Counted from the first letter of the stretch, positions 23,796 through 32,723 are shown. The stretch: DNA of 64,000 nucleotides from Devosia sp. Root413D1 (GCF_001425235.1 NZ_LMEA01000011.1:558001-622000), one strand, 5' to 3'. Made by a program: numbers and translations. Notes: generated by a model from the sequence alone, not told the origin.

Positions 23796-24125
23796 CTACT
23801 GAGCTCCCGGTTGCCGATAGCCGACAGTTTGCGCACGGCTCAGCGCGGCCAGGGTCTCCTCCACCGTCAGCAGTGGCGTCGTCTCGAATTCGGCCACCGC
23901 GCCTCCGCCTCCGATGGCAATAGCCACGGCGGCCATGGCAACATTATTGGGCGCCTCCCACAGGTTGTACCCATCATGCGCCCCGAACGCGTACCAGAAG
24001 CCGTGCAGCTTGCCGCCTACGGATTCGATGTACTTGCGTGCAGCCTCGCGGCGGTCTTCCGGATTCTTCGTCAGTCGCGCCCAAGTCTCCGGCGTGTAGC
24101 TGAAGCGTGTCAGATAGAGTGCCAT
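23796..24125 (-). CDS. GYD-domain protein, 109 aa
   Basis: Small alpha-beta protein of the GYD family, named for the motif seen here as AFGAHDGYNLWEAP (~46-59). It begins ALYLTRFSYTPETWARL, the usual first strand and helix, and includes VAMAAVAIAIGGGGAVAEFETTPLLT. GYD proteins are ferredoxin-like and resemble Dabb/YciI folds; no biochemical role is established. Convergent with the PetP gene (stops 2 nt apart). RBS GGAGCTCAGCC precedes the ATG. Confidence 0.88.
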   Translation of the reverse strand: MALYLTRFSYTPETWARLTKNPEDRREAARKYIESVGGKLHGFWYAFGAHDGYNLWEAPNNVAMAAVAIAIGGGGAVAEFETTPLLTVEETLAALSRAQTVGYRQPGAQ

Positions 24126-24235
24126 GGCTGAGCTCCTCGGCTCTTTCCCAAAACACTCAACCTTACAACCCTTGGCACGCCGAGGGTATGGACGAACTCA
24201 GGGTGTGGACGGTACCGCTGTCACCACCGGCGCCG

Positions 24236-24520
24236 TCAGTTCACCTTGCAGCCGCGGTCGTCTTCTTCTTGTTTGATCGCTTCGATCTCGCGCCGCTCGG
24301 CCTTGGAGAATTTGGGCTTCCTGGTCCAGCAATCGTCGTTGTCGAAATATTCCTGGGCGAGCTCGGTCGAGAAGCAGTAGCCATTGTCGTCGTAGATGGT
24401 GTTGCGCGCCATCCAGAGGTCGAAGCACGACTCGGCCAGGGTCTGGCCAGTCATCGCGCCCAGCAGGCCGAAGGCCAGCACGGCTGGGAGAATGCGTTTC
24501 ACCTCAATCCCCTCCTTCAT
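24236..24520 (-). CDS. Secreted YARHG-like domain protein, 94 aa
   Basis: Signal peptide (~1-29, basic KR then LPAVLAFGLLGAMTGQTLA), then a Cys-rich mature domain. ESCFDLWMARNTIYDDNGYC resembles the YARHG consensus C-x-D-L-W-x-x-R-N-x-I-Y-x-x-x-G-Y-C-F, followed by ...NDDCWTRKPKFSK and a final C-K-V-N. Four cysteines could pair in the periplasm. YARHG domains are extracellular and of unknown function. Alone on the minus strand between GYD and csaA. Confidence 0.75.
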   Translation of the reverse strand: MKEGIEVKRILPAVLAFGLLGAMTGQTLAESCFDLWMARNTIYDDNGYCFSTELAQEYFDNDDCWTRKPKFSKAERREIEAIKQEEDDRGCKVN

Positions 24521-24574
24521 CTTTCCCTTGGGCGAACCGGCATCTCAGCGATCCCCAATTGGGAGAGGATCATC

Positions 24575-24913
24575 CTACATCAGCTTCTTGCCGTTGGGCA
24601 CGCCACGCTCGACGGCGGCGAGGACGATAGCACCATCTGCGTCCTCGTAGCCCAGCGTCAGCACCTCGCTGCGCACCGGGCCGATCTGGCGGGGCGGGAA
24701 ATTGACCACCGCCATCACCTGGCGGCCAACCAGCGTTTCCGGCGTATAGTGCACGGTGATCTGCGCCGAGCTCTTCCTGATCCCGAGCTCCGGCCCGAAA
24801 TCGATCAGCAGGATATAGGCGGGCTTCCTCGCCTCGGGGAATGCCCGGGCTTCGACGACGGTGCCGACGCGGATATCGACCTGCTCGAACTCGGCATAGG
24901 TGATCTCAGCCAT
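24575..24913 (-). CDS. csaA: tRNA-binding domain protein (CsaA)
   Basis: 112-residue OB-fold protein of the CsaA group, homologous to the tRNA-binding domain of methionyl- and phenylalanyl-tRNA synthetases. Landmarks are FEQVDIRVGTVVEARAFPEA, LLIDFGPELGIRKSSAQIT, VVNFPPRQIGPVRSEVLTLG and the C-terminal VPNGKKLM. CsaA dimerises and has been assigned chaperone or tRNA-binding activity. It follows proC after 16 nt and is probably co-transcribed (ybjN-proC-csaA). Confidence 0.9.
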   Translation of the reverse strand: MAEITYAEFEQVDIRVGTVVEARAFPEARKPAYILLIDFGPELGIRKSSAQITVHYTPETLVGRQVMAVVNFPPRQIGPVRSEVLTLGYEDADGAIVLAAVERGVPNGKKLM

Positions 24914-24929
24914 CTACCCGCACCGACTT

Positions 24930-25745
24930 TCAGGCCCGCCCGAGTTCTTCCGAGCGCTGCCGCGCCGCGCGCACCGCCCGGTCGAGCAGCGGCTCGAGCC
25001 CGTCGGGCGCCATCAGCACCTGCAGCGCTGCGTAGGTTGTGCCCTTGGGCGAGGTGACGTTCTCGCGCAGCGTGCCGGCCGGCGAGGGATCGGCATCCAT
25101 CAGCGCCGCGGCGCCGGTGACCGTCGCCCGCGCCAGTTGCATCGCCTGCTCTTCGTCGAACCCCTGGCGCCGCGCCGCGGCGGCGAGCGCCTCGACCATG
25201 TAGAACACATAGGCTGGGCCAGAGCCGGAAACCGCGGTAACGCCGTCGATCTTGGTCTCGTCGTCGAACCACATCACCTGGCCGGCGGCGCTGAGCAGCG
25301 CGTTGGCGGTTTCGCGGTCTTCCTCGGTGATCGACAGCCCCACGGCCCCGGTAATGCCCCGGCCGACCTGCGCCGGCGTATTGGGCATGGTGCGGATGAC
25401 GCGTTCGGTCTGCAGCCCCTCGGACAAGCCGACCAGCGAGATACCGGCGGCGATCGACAGCACCAGCGTATAGCTGCCGACGATCGGCTGGATCTCGGCC
25501 ATCACCTCGTAGATCACCTGCGGTTTCACCGCGAGCACCAGCACATGGGTCAACACGCCAAGCGGGCTCGCCTGCAGGCGAATGCCGTGCTCGGCGGCGA
25601 ACTGCGTCGCGAACTCCGATGGCTGCGGGTCGCACAGCACCAGCCGGTCCGCCGGCAGACCGCCGGCGATCCAGCCGCGGGCCAGCGCGAGGCCCATCTT
25701 GCCGGCCCCGACCAGAACGACGGGGCCGATATCTGATAAATTCAA
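24930..25745 (-). CDS. proC: Pyrroline-5-carboxylate reductase
   Basis: 271 residues. Last step of proline synthesis: NAD(P)H reduction of pyrroline-5-carboxylate. Rossmann start VVLVGAGKMGLALARGWI, then VLAVKPQVIYEVM, SIAAGISL, RTMPNTPAQVGRGITG and the active-site helix DGVTAVSGSGPAYVFYMVEA. C-terminal signature SPAGTLRENVTSPKGTT. A TTG start at 25745 is inferred: it overlaps the upstream stop as TTGA, AGGCGAAG lies just before it, and no ATG or GTG fits the Rossmann fold start. Confidence 0.93.
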   Translation of the reverse strand: MNLSDIGPVVLVGAGKMGLALARGWIAGGLPADRLVLCDPQPSEFATQFAAEHGIRLQASPLGVLTHVLVLAVKPQVIYEVMAEIQPIVGSYTLVLSIAAGISLVGLSEGLQTERVIRTMPNTPAQVGRGITGAVGLSITEEDRETANALLSAAGQVMWFDDETKIDGVTAVSGSGPAYVFYMVEALAAAARRQGFDEEQAMQLARATVTGAAALMDADPSPAGTLRENVTSPKGTTYAALQVLMAPDGLEPLLDRAVRAARQRSEELGRA

Positions 25746-26245
25746 GCTTCGCCTACCGTTTCGAACATCACCTGGCTGAGCGCCTCCGAGGCGCCCTTTC
25801 CAGCCCATATCACGAACTGGAACGCCTGGTAGTAGAGATCGCAGCTGTCGGTGGCCGAGCGCAGCAGCGCCTCGCATTGCTGCGGGCTCACTTCGGCGCC
25901 GCCGGTGAGCAGGTGCGAGTTGCGGAACAGCACCACGCCTTCATGGTTCCACATGTCGAAATGGCCGATCCACAGCTGCTCGTTGATCAGCGAAATCAGC
26001 TGCTTCACTTCGGTGCGGCGGGTGTCCGGCACCTTCAGGTCGAAGGCCGCCGCGATGTGCAGCGACTCGAGGTCTTCCATCCAGTTGAAGGACACGTGGT
26101 AATCGGCCCAGTTCCCGCGCACCGAAATGGAGATTTCGTCGGCGTCCTGCCGCTCGAAGTTCCAGTCGTTGATCGAAGCGATATGCTCGATGATGTCGAC
26201 CGGATGCACCGTGCGGTCCGGTTCCAGTTCCAGAAGGTGTGCCAT
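25742..26245 (-). CDS. YbjN-domain protein, 167 aa
   Basis: Member of the YbjN family (type III secretion chaperone-like fold). It begins HPVDIIEHIASINDWNFERQ, with ISVRGNWADYHVSFNWMED in the core. A C-terminal half with LWIGHFDMWNHEGVVLFRNS follows. Its position directly upstream of proC is conserved in Hyphomicrobiales. In E. coli YbjN affects motility and stress traits, but a molecular function is unknown. Its stop overlaps the proC TTG start. Confidence 0.88.
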   Translation of the reverse strand: MAHLLELEPDRTVHPVDIIEHIASINDWNFERQDADEISISVRGNWADYHVSFNWMEDLESLHIAAAFDLKVPDTRRTEVKQLISLINEQLWIGHFDMWNHEGVVLFRNSHLLTGGAEVSPQQCEALLRSATDSCDLYYQAFQFVIWAGKGASEALSQVMFETVGEA

Positions 26246-26709
26246 TGGCTGAGCGTCCCATTGGGCGAAACGTTTGAAGGCCGGCCGGTTCCCCGGTCCT
26301 ACGCGTTACTTGCAAGAACTCGCACGCATCAAGCCTACGAATCGTCCCTATGGAGGAACGCTACACTGACGCCCCGATTCCGGGGATTGTGCCGCCAGAG
26401 CCATCCAAGGCTTTCTTCTGTGGATGATCCGGCTCGAAGGGTTAACAGGGTCTTAACCACCCGAGTCTGTCCCCACCCGATTTGCGCGATTTTGGCACAT
26501 CGCCATTGGCCCGACTCGGCATACAATGCGCGGCGCTGCATGACGAAGCTGTCACAGACGATGCTTCAGTGGGCACCCAAGTTCTCCTCCATCCTCGATC
26601 GTCATCCCAGCGAAAGCTGGGACCCATTCATCCGCTCGCGCCAGCTGTGAGTTGGGTCCCTGTTTTCGCAGGGATGACACCGAGTTGGTGGGTCGATTGG
26701 TTCGAAGCC
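26246..26709. other. 464-bp non-coding gap between ybjN and the metallophosphoesterase genes
   Basis: It holds a family A repeat (26601-26678) and presumably the ybjN promoter, but I cannot place -35/-10 boxes with confidence. No RNA gene or credible small gene was found on either strand. Confidence 0.5.
26601..26678. repeat. Family A palindromic repeat, copy 3
   Basis: GTCATCCCAGCGAAAGCTGG (26601-26620); right arm GGGTCCCTGTTTTCGCAGGG...GATGAC to 26678 carries several substitutions. Confidence 0.88.
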
Positions 26710-27432
26710 TCAGAACAACCCGATCGCGCTGGCCCAGCCCGTGCGGATCGCCTCGGCCCATTGTGGAAAGCCATTGGCGATCACCTGCTGCGCCGCGGCC
26801 TCGAAGTCATAGGGCACGGCGCGAATGCTGGCCGACCATTGCCCGCCATGCCGCTCCAGCACCGCATAGCGTGCATCGGGCGCCCCGTAGTTGAACTGCA
26901 GCCCCACCGAGCCCGGGTTGACCACCAGCCGCCCGTCGCGCAGCCGCACGATGCGCGACACGTGGGTATGGCCGCAGAGCAGCACCGGGAAATCCAGCCC
27001 GTCCGCCTTCGCCGTCACGCTCGCTTCGCCCGGCATGGTCACCGTGCGGTCGGTCCACCAGGCGTCGAGCCACGGCTCTTCGTCGCTGGTCGGAGTGCCG
27101 TGGCAGAGGAACACTTCGCCCTCGATGTCGCGGGTCGCCGGCAGGCTCCTCAGATAGTCGTAATGCACCGGCCGCAGCCGCTCACTGACGAACCTGTCAA
27201 CCGGTTGTTTCGATGCCGGCAGGCCGTTGGCGATGTAGCGGTCGTGGTTGCCGATGACGGTGGGGTAGTTGCGCTCGATCAAGAGGTCAGCCGTGCCCAC
27301 CGGATCGAGGGGTCCGGCGAACAGGTCGCCCAGGTTGATCGTGGCATCGACCCCGACCATGGCGATACTGGCCTCGACCGCCTCCAGCGCCAGCCGGTTG
27401 CCGTGGACGTCGGAAATAACCGCGATTCTCAT
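26710..27432 (-). CDS. Calcineurin-like metallophosphoesterase (YfcE/MJ0936-like), paralogue 1
   Basis: 240 residues with the dimetal motifs D-x-H (VISDVHGNRLALEAV, 5-19), GD (INLGDLFAGP), GNHD (VIGNHDRY) and GHTH (LLCGHTHVSR), plus H in FLCHGTP. These place it among small-molecule phosphodiesterases/phosphatases related to MJ0936. The substrate is unknown. The ATG at 27432 (MRIAVISDVHG) puts the first beta strand at the N-terminus, as usual. It is ~45% identical by eye to the neighbouring paralogue 50 nt upstream, and the two probably share a transcript. Confidence 0.9.
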   Translation of the reverse strand: MRIAVISDVHGNRLALEAVEASIAMVGVDATINLGDLFAGPLDPVGTADLLIERNYPTVIGNHDRYIANGLPASKQPVDRFVSERLRPVHYDYLRSLPATRDIEGEVFLCHGTPTSDEEPWLDAWWTDRTVTMPGEASVTAKADGLDFPVLLCGHTHVSRIVRLRDGRLVVNPGSVGLQFNYGAPDARYAVLERHGGQWSASIRAVPYDFEAAAQQVIANGFPQWAEAIRTGWASAIGLF

Positions 27433-27482
27433 GGCTGCACCGTTCCCAGCAAATGCGGCGACGAAAAGTCTTCTGAACGTCC

Positions 27483-28196
27483 CTACAGCCCCTTCGGGCT
27501 GGCCCATCCCCAGGTCAGCGCTTCTGCCCAGGCCGGATAGCCCTTATCCAGCGCCTGCTTTGCCGCGGCAGCGTGGTCATAGGCAACCGCGCGCAACTCC
27601 GTATTCCACCCGGCCCGGCGCTTCTCGATGATGGCGTAGCGCGCATCGGGCGAGCCGATCTCGAACGGCAGCCCGACGCTGCCCGGGTTCACCACCAGCC
27701 GCCCATCGGCGAGCCTCAGGCTGCGCGGCACATGAGTATGGCCGCAGAGCAGCACGTCGTGGTCGAACCCCACCGCTTCCGCCTCGATATGGTCGCGCGC
27801 ATGCATGGTCGCGATTGTGCCGACCATGGTGTCCATGAACGAGGTATTGTCGTCGCGCGGCGTGCCGTGACAGAGGAACACGTCCTCTTCGAGCAGCAGC
27901 GTCGCCGGCACCGAGGCCAGCCACTGCTGCTGGCGCGCATCGAGCATGCCGCGCACCAGCGCATCGATGTGCCAGTCCTTGTCGCGCCCATCGGTGATGT
28001 AGCGATCGTGGTTGCCGCGCACGGCAGGCAGCCCCAGCTCGATGAAGCGATCGGCCACGCCCAACGGGTTGCTTGGCCCGCTCAGGAAATCGCCGAGCGC
28101 CACCGTCGCCTCGACCTTCTCGAGGGCAATATCGTCCAGCACGGCATCCAGCGCTTCGAGGTTGCCGTGGACGTCGGAAAGAACCGCGATCCTCAC
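27483..28196 (-). CDS. Calcineurin-like metallophosphoesterase, paralogue 2
   Basis: 237 residues with the same complete motif set: VLSDVHGNLEALDAV, VALGDFLSGP, VRGNHDRY, FLCHGTPRDD, LLCGHTHVPR, and the shared block LADGRLVVNPGSVGLPFEIG. It starts at GTG 28196, overlapping the stop of the ubiK gene (GTGA). Tandem with paralogue 1; both keep all metal ligands, so both should be active. Different substrate specificity is likely in the loop after GNHD (TDGRDKDWHIDALVRGML), where they differ most. Confidence 0.9.
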   Translation of the reverse strand: MRIAVLSDVHGNLEALDAVLDDIALEKVEATVALGDFLSGPSNPLGVADRFIELGLPAVRGNHDRYITDGRDKDWHIDALVRGMLDARQQQWLASVPATLLLEEDVFLCHGTPRDDNTSFMDTMVGTIATMHARDHIEAEAVGFDHDVLLCGHTHVPRSLRLADGRLVVNPGSVGLPFEIGSPDARYAIIEKRRAGWNTELRAVAYDHAAAAKQALDKGYPAWAEALTWGWASPKGL

Positions 28197-28432
28197 TTGG
28201 ACTTGAGCGCCTCGACCTGCGCCTTCAGCTCCTTGAGCTCGGCGCTCTGCGCCTGCACCAGCTCGCGCAGCGCGTCGTAATCCTCGCGTTTGACCAGGTC
28301 CATGTCGGCGACCAGCCGCTCGAGCTGCGATTTCACCGCCGTCTCGATCTCGCGGCGCACGCCATCGGCGACGCCGGCGGCGTTGTTCATCAGCTTGCCC
28401 AGCTCGTCGAATATCTTGCCACCCTGGGTCAT
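28193..28432 (-). CDS. ubiK: UbiK-family accessory factor (BMFP)
   Basis: 79-residue helical protein of the YqiC/UbiK family. An N-terminal amphipathic region GGKIFDELGKLMNNAAGVADG is followed by a coiled coil (VKREDYDALRELVQAQSAEL, ELKAQVEALKSK). UbiK assists ubiquinone biosynthesis with UbiJ at the membrane in E. coli; homologues also occur in Alphaproteobacteria. The length is as expected. First gene of the minus-strand trio with the two phosphoesterases and divergent from lgt. Confidence 0.85.
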   Translation of the reverse strand: MTQGGKIFDELGKLMNNAAGVADGVRREIETAVKSQLERLVADMDLVKREDYDALRELVQAQSAELKELKAQVEALKSK

Positions 28433-28596
28433 CGTCCGTCCTCGCCTTCACAATTGTGCTCGATATCTAGGCTGCCGCCGGTGCCTTGACCAGACCATAG
28501 CGGTGGCTAAAAGGTCTCAGCCTCCTCGTCGCAATCTCGCCCACCCCGGCGGGCAATGCGCATGGGAGTGGATTTTCTCGACCCGGAGCGCGTTTC

Positions 28597-29409
28597 GTGC
28601 CCTTCCCCAATATCGATCCCATCGCCTTCGCCATCGGGCCGCTCGTCGTCCGCTGGTATGCGCTGGCCTATCTCATCGGTGTGTTGGGCGGCGCGGCCTA
28701 CGCCACCACGCTGCTGCGCCGGCATGGGCTGTGGAAGGACAACCGCCCGCCCTTTGAGCCCTCGGCGATCTGGGATTTCGCCTTCTGGGCCGTGGTCGGC
28801 ATCATCATCGGCGGCCGCATCGGCTATGTGCTGTTCTACAATTTCGGCTACTACGCGGCGAACCCCGGCGAGATCATCGCGCTGTGGGATGGCGGCATGA
28901 GCTTCCATGGCGGCCTCGTCGGCATCATGCTGGCCATGGCGCTGTTCGTCCGCTCGAAGGGCGGCAACATCCTTTCCGGCATGGACCTGCTCGGCGCCAT
29001 CGGCACCATCGGGCTGTTCCTCGGCCGCGTCGCCAACTTCATCAATGCCGAACTCTACGGCGCGCCGACCACCCTGCCCTGGGCCGTGGTCTTCCCCACC
29101 GATCCCGAACACCTGCCGCGCCACCCGAGCCAGCTATACGAAGCGCTGCTGGAGGGCGTGCTGCTGTTCATCGTCATTCGCATCGCCACCAACCAGCTCG
29201 GGGCGCTGAAAAAGCCCGGCCTCGTCGCCGGCATTTTCGGCATCGGCTATGCGCTCAGCCGTATCTTCGTCGAGTTCTTCCGCCTGCCCGATGCGCAGCT
29301 CGGCTATCTCTATGGTGGCTGGCTCACCATGGGCATGGTGCTGAGCCTCCCCATTCTCGTCGCCGGCATCGGCCTCATCGTTTACGCCATGAGGCCTGCC
29401 CGTGGCTGA
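28597..29409 (+). CDS. lgt: Prolipoprotein diacylglyceryl transferase
   Basis: 270-residue inner-membrane enzyme with seven helices that transfers diacylglycerol from phosphatidylglycerol to the lipobox Cys of prolipoproteins. Diagnostic motifs: VRWYALAYLIGVLGG, GGRIGYVLFYN, the catalytic-His segment WDGGMSFHGGLVG, the signature GTIGLFLGRVANFINAELYG, and HPSQLYEALLEG. GTG start at 28597. Operon lgt-midA-like-pgeF follows with overlapping starts. Confidence 0.96.
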   Translation: MPFPNIDPIAFAIGPLVVRWYALAYLIGVLGGAAYATTLLRRHGLWKDNRPPFEPSAIWDFAFWAVVGIIIGGRIGYVLFYNFGYYAANPGEIIALWDGGMSFHGGLVGIMLAMALFVRSKGGNILSGMDLLGAIGTIGLFLGRVANFINAELYGAPTTLPWAVVFPTDPEHLPRHPSQLYEALLEGVLLFIVIRIATNQLGALKKPGLVAGIFGIGYALSRIFVEFFRLPDAQLGYLYGGWLTMGMVLSLPILVAGIGLIVYAMRPARG

Positions 29410-30481
29410 TACCCGCTCCCTCGGCGATATCATCGACATGCAGCTGAGCCAGACCGGCCCTATGTCGCTTGCCACCTATATGAGCCTGGCGCTCACCCAC
29501 CCGCGTTCCGGTTATTACACCGGCACCGATCCGCTCGGGGCCAAGGGCGATTTCATCACCGCCCCCGAGATCAGCCAGATGTTCGGCGAACTGGTCGGCT
29601 TCTTCATCGTCAACCTGTGGCAGCAGCTCGATCAGCCCAAGAGCTTCACCCTGCTCGAGCTCGGCCCCGGCCGCGGCACTCTGATGCAGGATGCGCTGCG
29701 CGTCGCCGCCAAGGCCGAGGGTTTTCTCGATGCCTGCCACCTGCAGCTGTTCGAGACCAATCCGGCGCTGCGGGAGCAGCAGGCCGAGCGGCTCGGCAAG
29801 TACAATCCCTATTGGGCCAGCGAGGTCGACGCCGTCGCCGACGATCCGCTGCTCGTCGTCGCCAACGAGTTCTTCGATGCCCTGCCCATCCGCCAGTTCG
29901 TCAAGGCGACCGACGGTTGGCACGAACGCCAGATTGGCCTCCGCGACGGCAAGCGCACTTTTGGGCTCAACCCGACGCCGATCCCCGCTGCCGCCATGCC
30001 GATCGAGCTGGCCAACGCCGAGCCCGGCGAAATCTACGAGGTCAGCCTCGCCGCCGCCGACATCATGGAGAAACTCGGCAGCCGCATTGCCGCGAACAAG
30101 GGAGCCATCCTCGCCATCGACTATGGCTACGCCACCACCCAGACCGGCGAAACCCTGCAGGCGGTGCGCAACCATGCATTCGCCGACCCGCTCGATGCCC
30201 CCGGCGAGATCGATTTGAGCGCGCATGTCGATTTCGGCGGCCTCGGCAAGGTCGCAACCGAGCTCGGCCTCACCGTCGAAAAGCTCTCGACGCAGCGCGA
30301 TTTCCTCGGCGGACTCGGCATTGTCGAGCGCGCCACGCAGCTGGCCAAGGCCAATCCGGGCCAGATCGACACTATCGCCGCGGCGCTGAAGCGCCTCGTC
30401 GACAGCACCGAAATGGGCACCCTGTTCAAGGTGTTCTGCGCCCATTCCGGCAACATCGAGCCGATCGGTTTCCCGAAATGA
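29402..30481 (+). CDS. SAM-dependent methyltransferase, MidA/NDUFAF7 family
   Basis: 359 residues of the COG1565 family. It begins with LSQTGPMSLATYMSLALTHP and the Y-Y-T-G-x-D-P-L-G-x-K-G-D-F-x-T-A-P-E segment typical of the family. The SAM motif I is LLELGPGRGTLMQDALR (~80-96), followed by ANEFFDALPIRQFV. Mitochondrial NDUFAF7 methylates an Arg of the complex I subunit NDUFS2; the bacterial role is inferred only. GTG start at 29402 overlaps the lgt stop; its own stop overlaps pgeF (ATGA). Confidence 0.9.
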   Translation: MADTRSLGDIIDMQLSQTGPMSLATYMSLALTHPRSGYYTGTDPLGAKGDFITAPEISQMFGELVGFFIVNLWQQLDQPKSFTLLELGPGRGTLMQDALRVAAKAEGFLDACHLQLFETNPALREQQAERLGKYNPYWASEVDAVADDPLLVVANEFFDALPIRQFVKATDGWHERQIGLRDGKRTFGLNPTPIPAAAMPIELANAEPGEIYEVSLAAADIMEKLGSRIAANKGAILAIDYGYATTQTGETLQAVRNHAFADPLDAPGEIDLSAHVDFGGLGKVATELGLTVEKLSTQRDFLGGLGIVERATQLAKANPGQIDTIAAALKRLVDSTEMGTLFKVFCAHSGNIEPIGFPK

Positions 30482-31254
30482 GCATGCCTTTCGAAGTGAG
30501 CCGCGCCCTCGAGCGCATCCCCGGCATCCGGCACGGCTTTTTCGGCCGGCGCGGCGGCGTCTCGACCGGCGAGTTCTCCTCGCTCAATGTCTCGCTGTCG
30601 GCTGGCGACAAGCTGAATCATGTCATCGAGAACCGCGCGCAGATCGCTGGTATCCTTGGCTTTTCGCTCAACCAGCTGGTGACGCTGAAGCAGGTGCACT
30701 CGGTCACCGTGCTCGAGGTCACGCGCCAGCCCGACCCCGATGATATCCCCGAGGCCGATGCTTTCGTCACCCGCGTCCATGGCCTGGCGCTGGGCATCCT
30801 CACCGCCGACTGCACCCCGATCCTCTTCGCCGACCCCGAGGCCCGGGTGATCGGCGCGGCGCATGCCGGCTGGAAGGGCGCCACCGGCGGCATCGCCGAG
30901 GCAACCGTCGCCGCCATGGTCGACCTCGGCGCCCGCCCCGACCGCATCGTCGCCGCCATCGGCCCGACCATTTCCGGCCCGAACTACGAAGTCGGCCCCG
31001 ACTTCGCCGCCGAGCTGATCCGCGACCACCGCGACGCCGAAAACCGCATCACCAAGCCGAATGGCGGGCGCGAGCATTTCGACTTGCCCGGCTTCGTGTT
31101 CGACCACCTGATCGCCGCCGGTGTCGGCCTGGTCGACGACCTGGGCATCTGCACCTATGCCGAGCCCAAGAAGTACTTCTCGCACCGCTACGCCACGCAC
31201 AAGGCCATCACCACCGGGCGGCAGCTGAGCGTGATCGGGTTGGGCGGGTTGTAG
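30478..31254 (+). CDS. pgeF: Peptidoglycan editing factor PgeF (YfiH/DUF152)
   Basis: 258 residues. Conserved metal/catalytic motifs are HGFFGRRGGVSTG, TLKQVHSVTV (His), LTADCTPILFAD (Cys) and GAAHAGWKGATGGI (His). In E. coli PgeF removes misincorporated amino acids from UDP-MurNAc precursors. It was formerly annotated as polyphenol oxidase/laccase. Third gene of lgt-midA-pgeF, translationally coupled. Start at 30478 by ATGA overlap. Confidence 0.93.
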   Translation: MSMPFEVSRALERIPGIRHGFFGRRGGVSTGEFSSLNVSLSAGDKLNHVIENRAQIAGILGFSLNQLVTLKQVHSVTVLEVTRQPDPDDIPEADAFVTRVHGLALGILTADCTPILFADPEARVIGAAHAGWKGATGGIAEATVAAMVDLGARPDRIVAAIGPTISGPNYEVGPDFAAELIRDHRDAENRITKPNGGREHFDLPGFVFDHLIAAGVGLVDDLGICTYAEPKKYFSHRYATHKAITTGRQLSVIGLGGL

Positions 31255-31285
31255 TTCCTCTCCCAAGCTCGCCGTTACCCACCGG

Positions 31286-31370
31286 GTCATTCCCGCGAAA
31301 GCGGGAACCCCCGTTTGCGGAGTTCGCGGCACACGCAGAAAACAGAGGTTCCCGCTTTCGCGGGAATGAC
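31286..31370. repeat. Family A palindromic repeat, copy 4 (GCGGGAA variant)
   Basis: GTCATTCCCGCGAAAGCGGG (31286-31305) and its inverted partner TTCCCGCTTTCGCGGGAATGAC (31349-31370). The loop-forming GAAA is kept while the stem bases covary (CCAGC/GCTGG to CCCGC/GCGGG). It lies between pgeF and prs. Confidence 0.9.
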
Positions 31371-31539
31371 TCCGTGCCTGACCTCATGATTGCGGTCACC
31401 GGATGGATTGCGGTCACACCGCCCAGATTCCTTCACCGATCCGTCACAAGGCGCATTGCGCCCCGCTGCGCCCCAAGCTAAAGACCCGCGCATCAGGAGC
31501 CGGCAACTCCCCGGACCGGCCCGATAGCGGAGCGCGCTC

Positions 31540-32475
31540 GTGAAACTTGTCACCGGCAATTCCAACCGCGCGCTCGCCGAAGCCGTCGCGAGCTACCTCG
31601 AAGTCCCGCTGACCGACTGCACGGTCAAGCGCTTCAACGACAAAGAAATCTTCGTCGAAATCCACGAGAACGTCCGCGGCGAGGATGTGTTCATCCTGCA
31701 GTCGACCTCCTATCCGGCCAATGACAACCTGATGGAGCTGCTGATCCTGTCCGATGCGCTGCGCCGCTCCTCGGCCCGTCGCATCACCGCGGTGATTCCC
31801 TATTTCGGCTATGCCCGGCAGGATCGTAAGTCCGCCTCGCGCACTCCGATTTCCGCCAAGCTCGTGGCCAACCTGATCACCGAGGCCGGCGTCAACCGCG
31901 TGGTGACGCTGGATCTCCACGCCGCGCAGATCCAGGGCTTCTTCGATATCCCGACCGACAACCTCTATGGCGCGCCGGTGATGGTTCGCGATATCCAGGA
32001 GCACTACTCGCCCAACGGCAACGTCATGATCGTCTCGCCCGACGTCGGCGGTGTGGCCCGCGCCCGCGCCACCGCGCAGCGCATCGGCGCCGACCTCGCC
32101 ATCGTCGACAAGCGCCGCCCCAAGGCCGGTGTCTCCGAAGTGATGAACATCATCGGCGACGTCTCCGGCCACGCCTGCATCCTGATCGATGACATCGTCG
32201 ATTCCGGCGGGACGCTGGTCAACGCCGCCGAAGCCCTGCTCAAGGCCGGGGCCACCGAAGTCTCGGCCTACATCACTCACGGCGTGCTCTCCGAGGGCGC
32301 AGCCGAGCGCATCGCTGCATCGAAGCTGAAGGAACTGGTGATCACCGACTCGATCATCGCCACCGATGCCGCCAAGGCCGCCAAGAACATCCGCATCATC
32401 TCGATCGCCCCGCTGATGGGCGAAGCCATCGCCCGCACCGCCAGCGAACAGAGCGTCTCGAGTTTGCTGGACTGA
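31540..32475 (+). CDS. prs: Ribose-phosphate pyrophosphokinase
   Basis: 311 residues, the standard length. It makes PRPP from ribose 5-phosphate and ATP for nucleotide, His and Trp synthesis. Motifs: [20 protein letters not shown], the flexible catalytic loop [32 protein letters not shown], and the PRPP-binding loop [23 protein letters not shown] start at 31540. Monocistronic, followed by repeat F copy 2. Confidence 0.96.
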   Translation: MKLVTGNSNRALAEAVASYLEVPLTDCTVKRFNDKEIFVEIHENVRGEDVFILQSTSYPANDNLMELLILSDALRRSSARRITAVIPYFGYARQDRKSASRTPISAKLVANLITEAGVNRVVTLDLHAAQIQGFFDIPTDNLYGAPVMVRDIQEHYSPNGNVMIVSPDVGGVARARATAQRIGADLAIVDKRRPKAGVSEVMNIIGDVSGHACILIDDIVDSGGTLVNAAEALLKAGATEVSAYITHGVLSEGAAERIAASKLKELVITDSIIATDAAKAAKNIRIISIAPLMGEAIARTASEQSVSSLLD

Positions 32476-32490
32476 GACCGCTCTCTCCTC

Positions 32491-32653
32491 ATCTCCCCCC
32501 TTGCGGGGAGAATGGAATTTCTTGGGCTTAGCTTCTTGGCTAAGCCTTAGAAATTCCAAGAGAGGGGATGCGGAGCCACCGTGTCCAACCCACGCCCCCC
32601 TCTCTTGCCGCTAAGCCCAAGTTTTCGCTTTCTCCCCCGCCAAGGGGGAGATG
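32491..32653. repeat. Family F compound inverted repeat, copy 2
   Basis: ATCTCCCCCCTTGCGGGGAG (32491-32510), an inner AATTTCTTGGGCTTAGC...GCTAAGCCTTAGAAATT palindrome, and the inverted module AAGCCCAAGTTTTCGCTTTC to AGGGGGAGAT. Related to 10645-10950. It marks the left edge of the ECF42 cassette. Confidence 0.85.
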
Positions 32654-32693
32654 GGCCGGTGAGCTGGCAAGTAGTGAAAATCCTCATCCCCCT

Positions 32694-32723
32694 GTCGAAA
32701 TCGCCTCCTCTCGCCCGACATTG
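32694..32723 (+). promoter_or_regulatory. Putative ECF42-type promoter upstream of YciI gene 1
   Basis: TGTCGAAAT (32693-32701), 14 bp, CGACATTG (32716-32723), 38 nt before the ATG at 32761. It is matched by GTCGAAAT-N14-CGTCATTG before the VOC gene. ECF42 promoters are described with a TGTCGA -35, which fits. The sigma factor gene closes the same cassette, so autoregulation is likely. Confidence 0.6.

Noticed and set aside
30478-31254. Laccase/polyphenol oxidase
   Set aside because: The older annotation of this family; motifs match PgeF (YfiH) and no multicopper oxidase sites are present.
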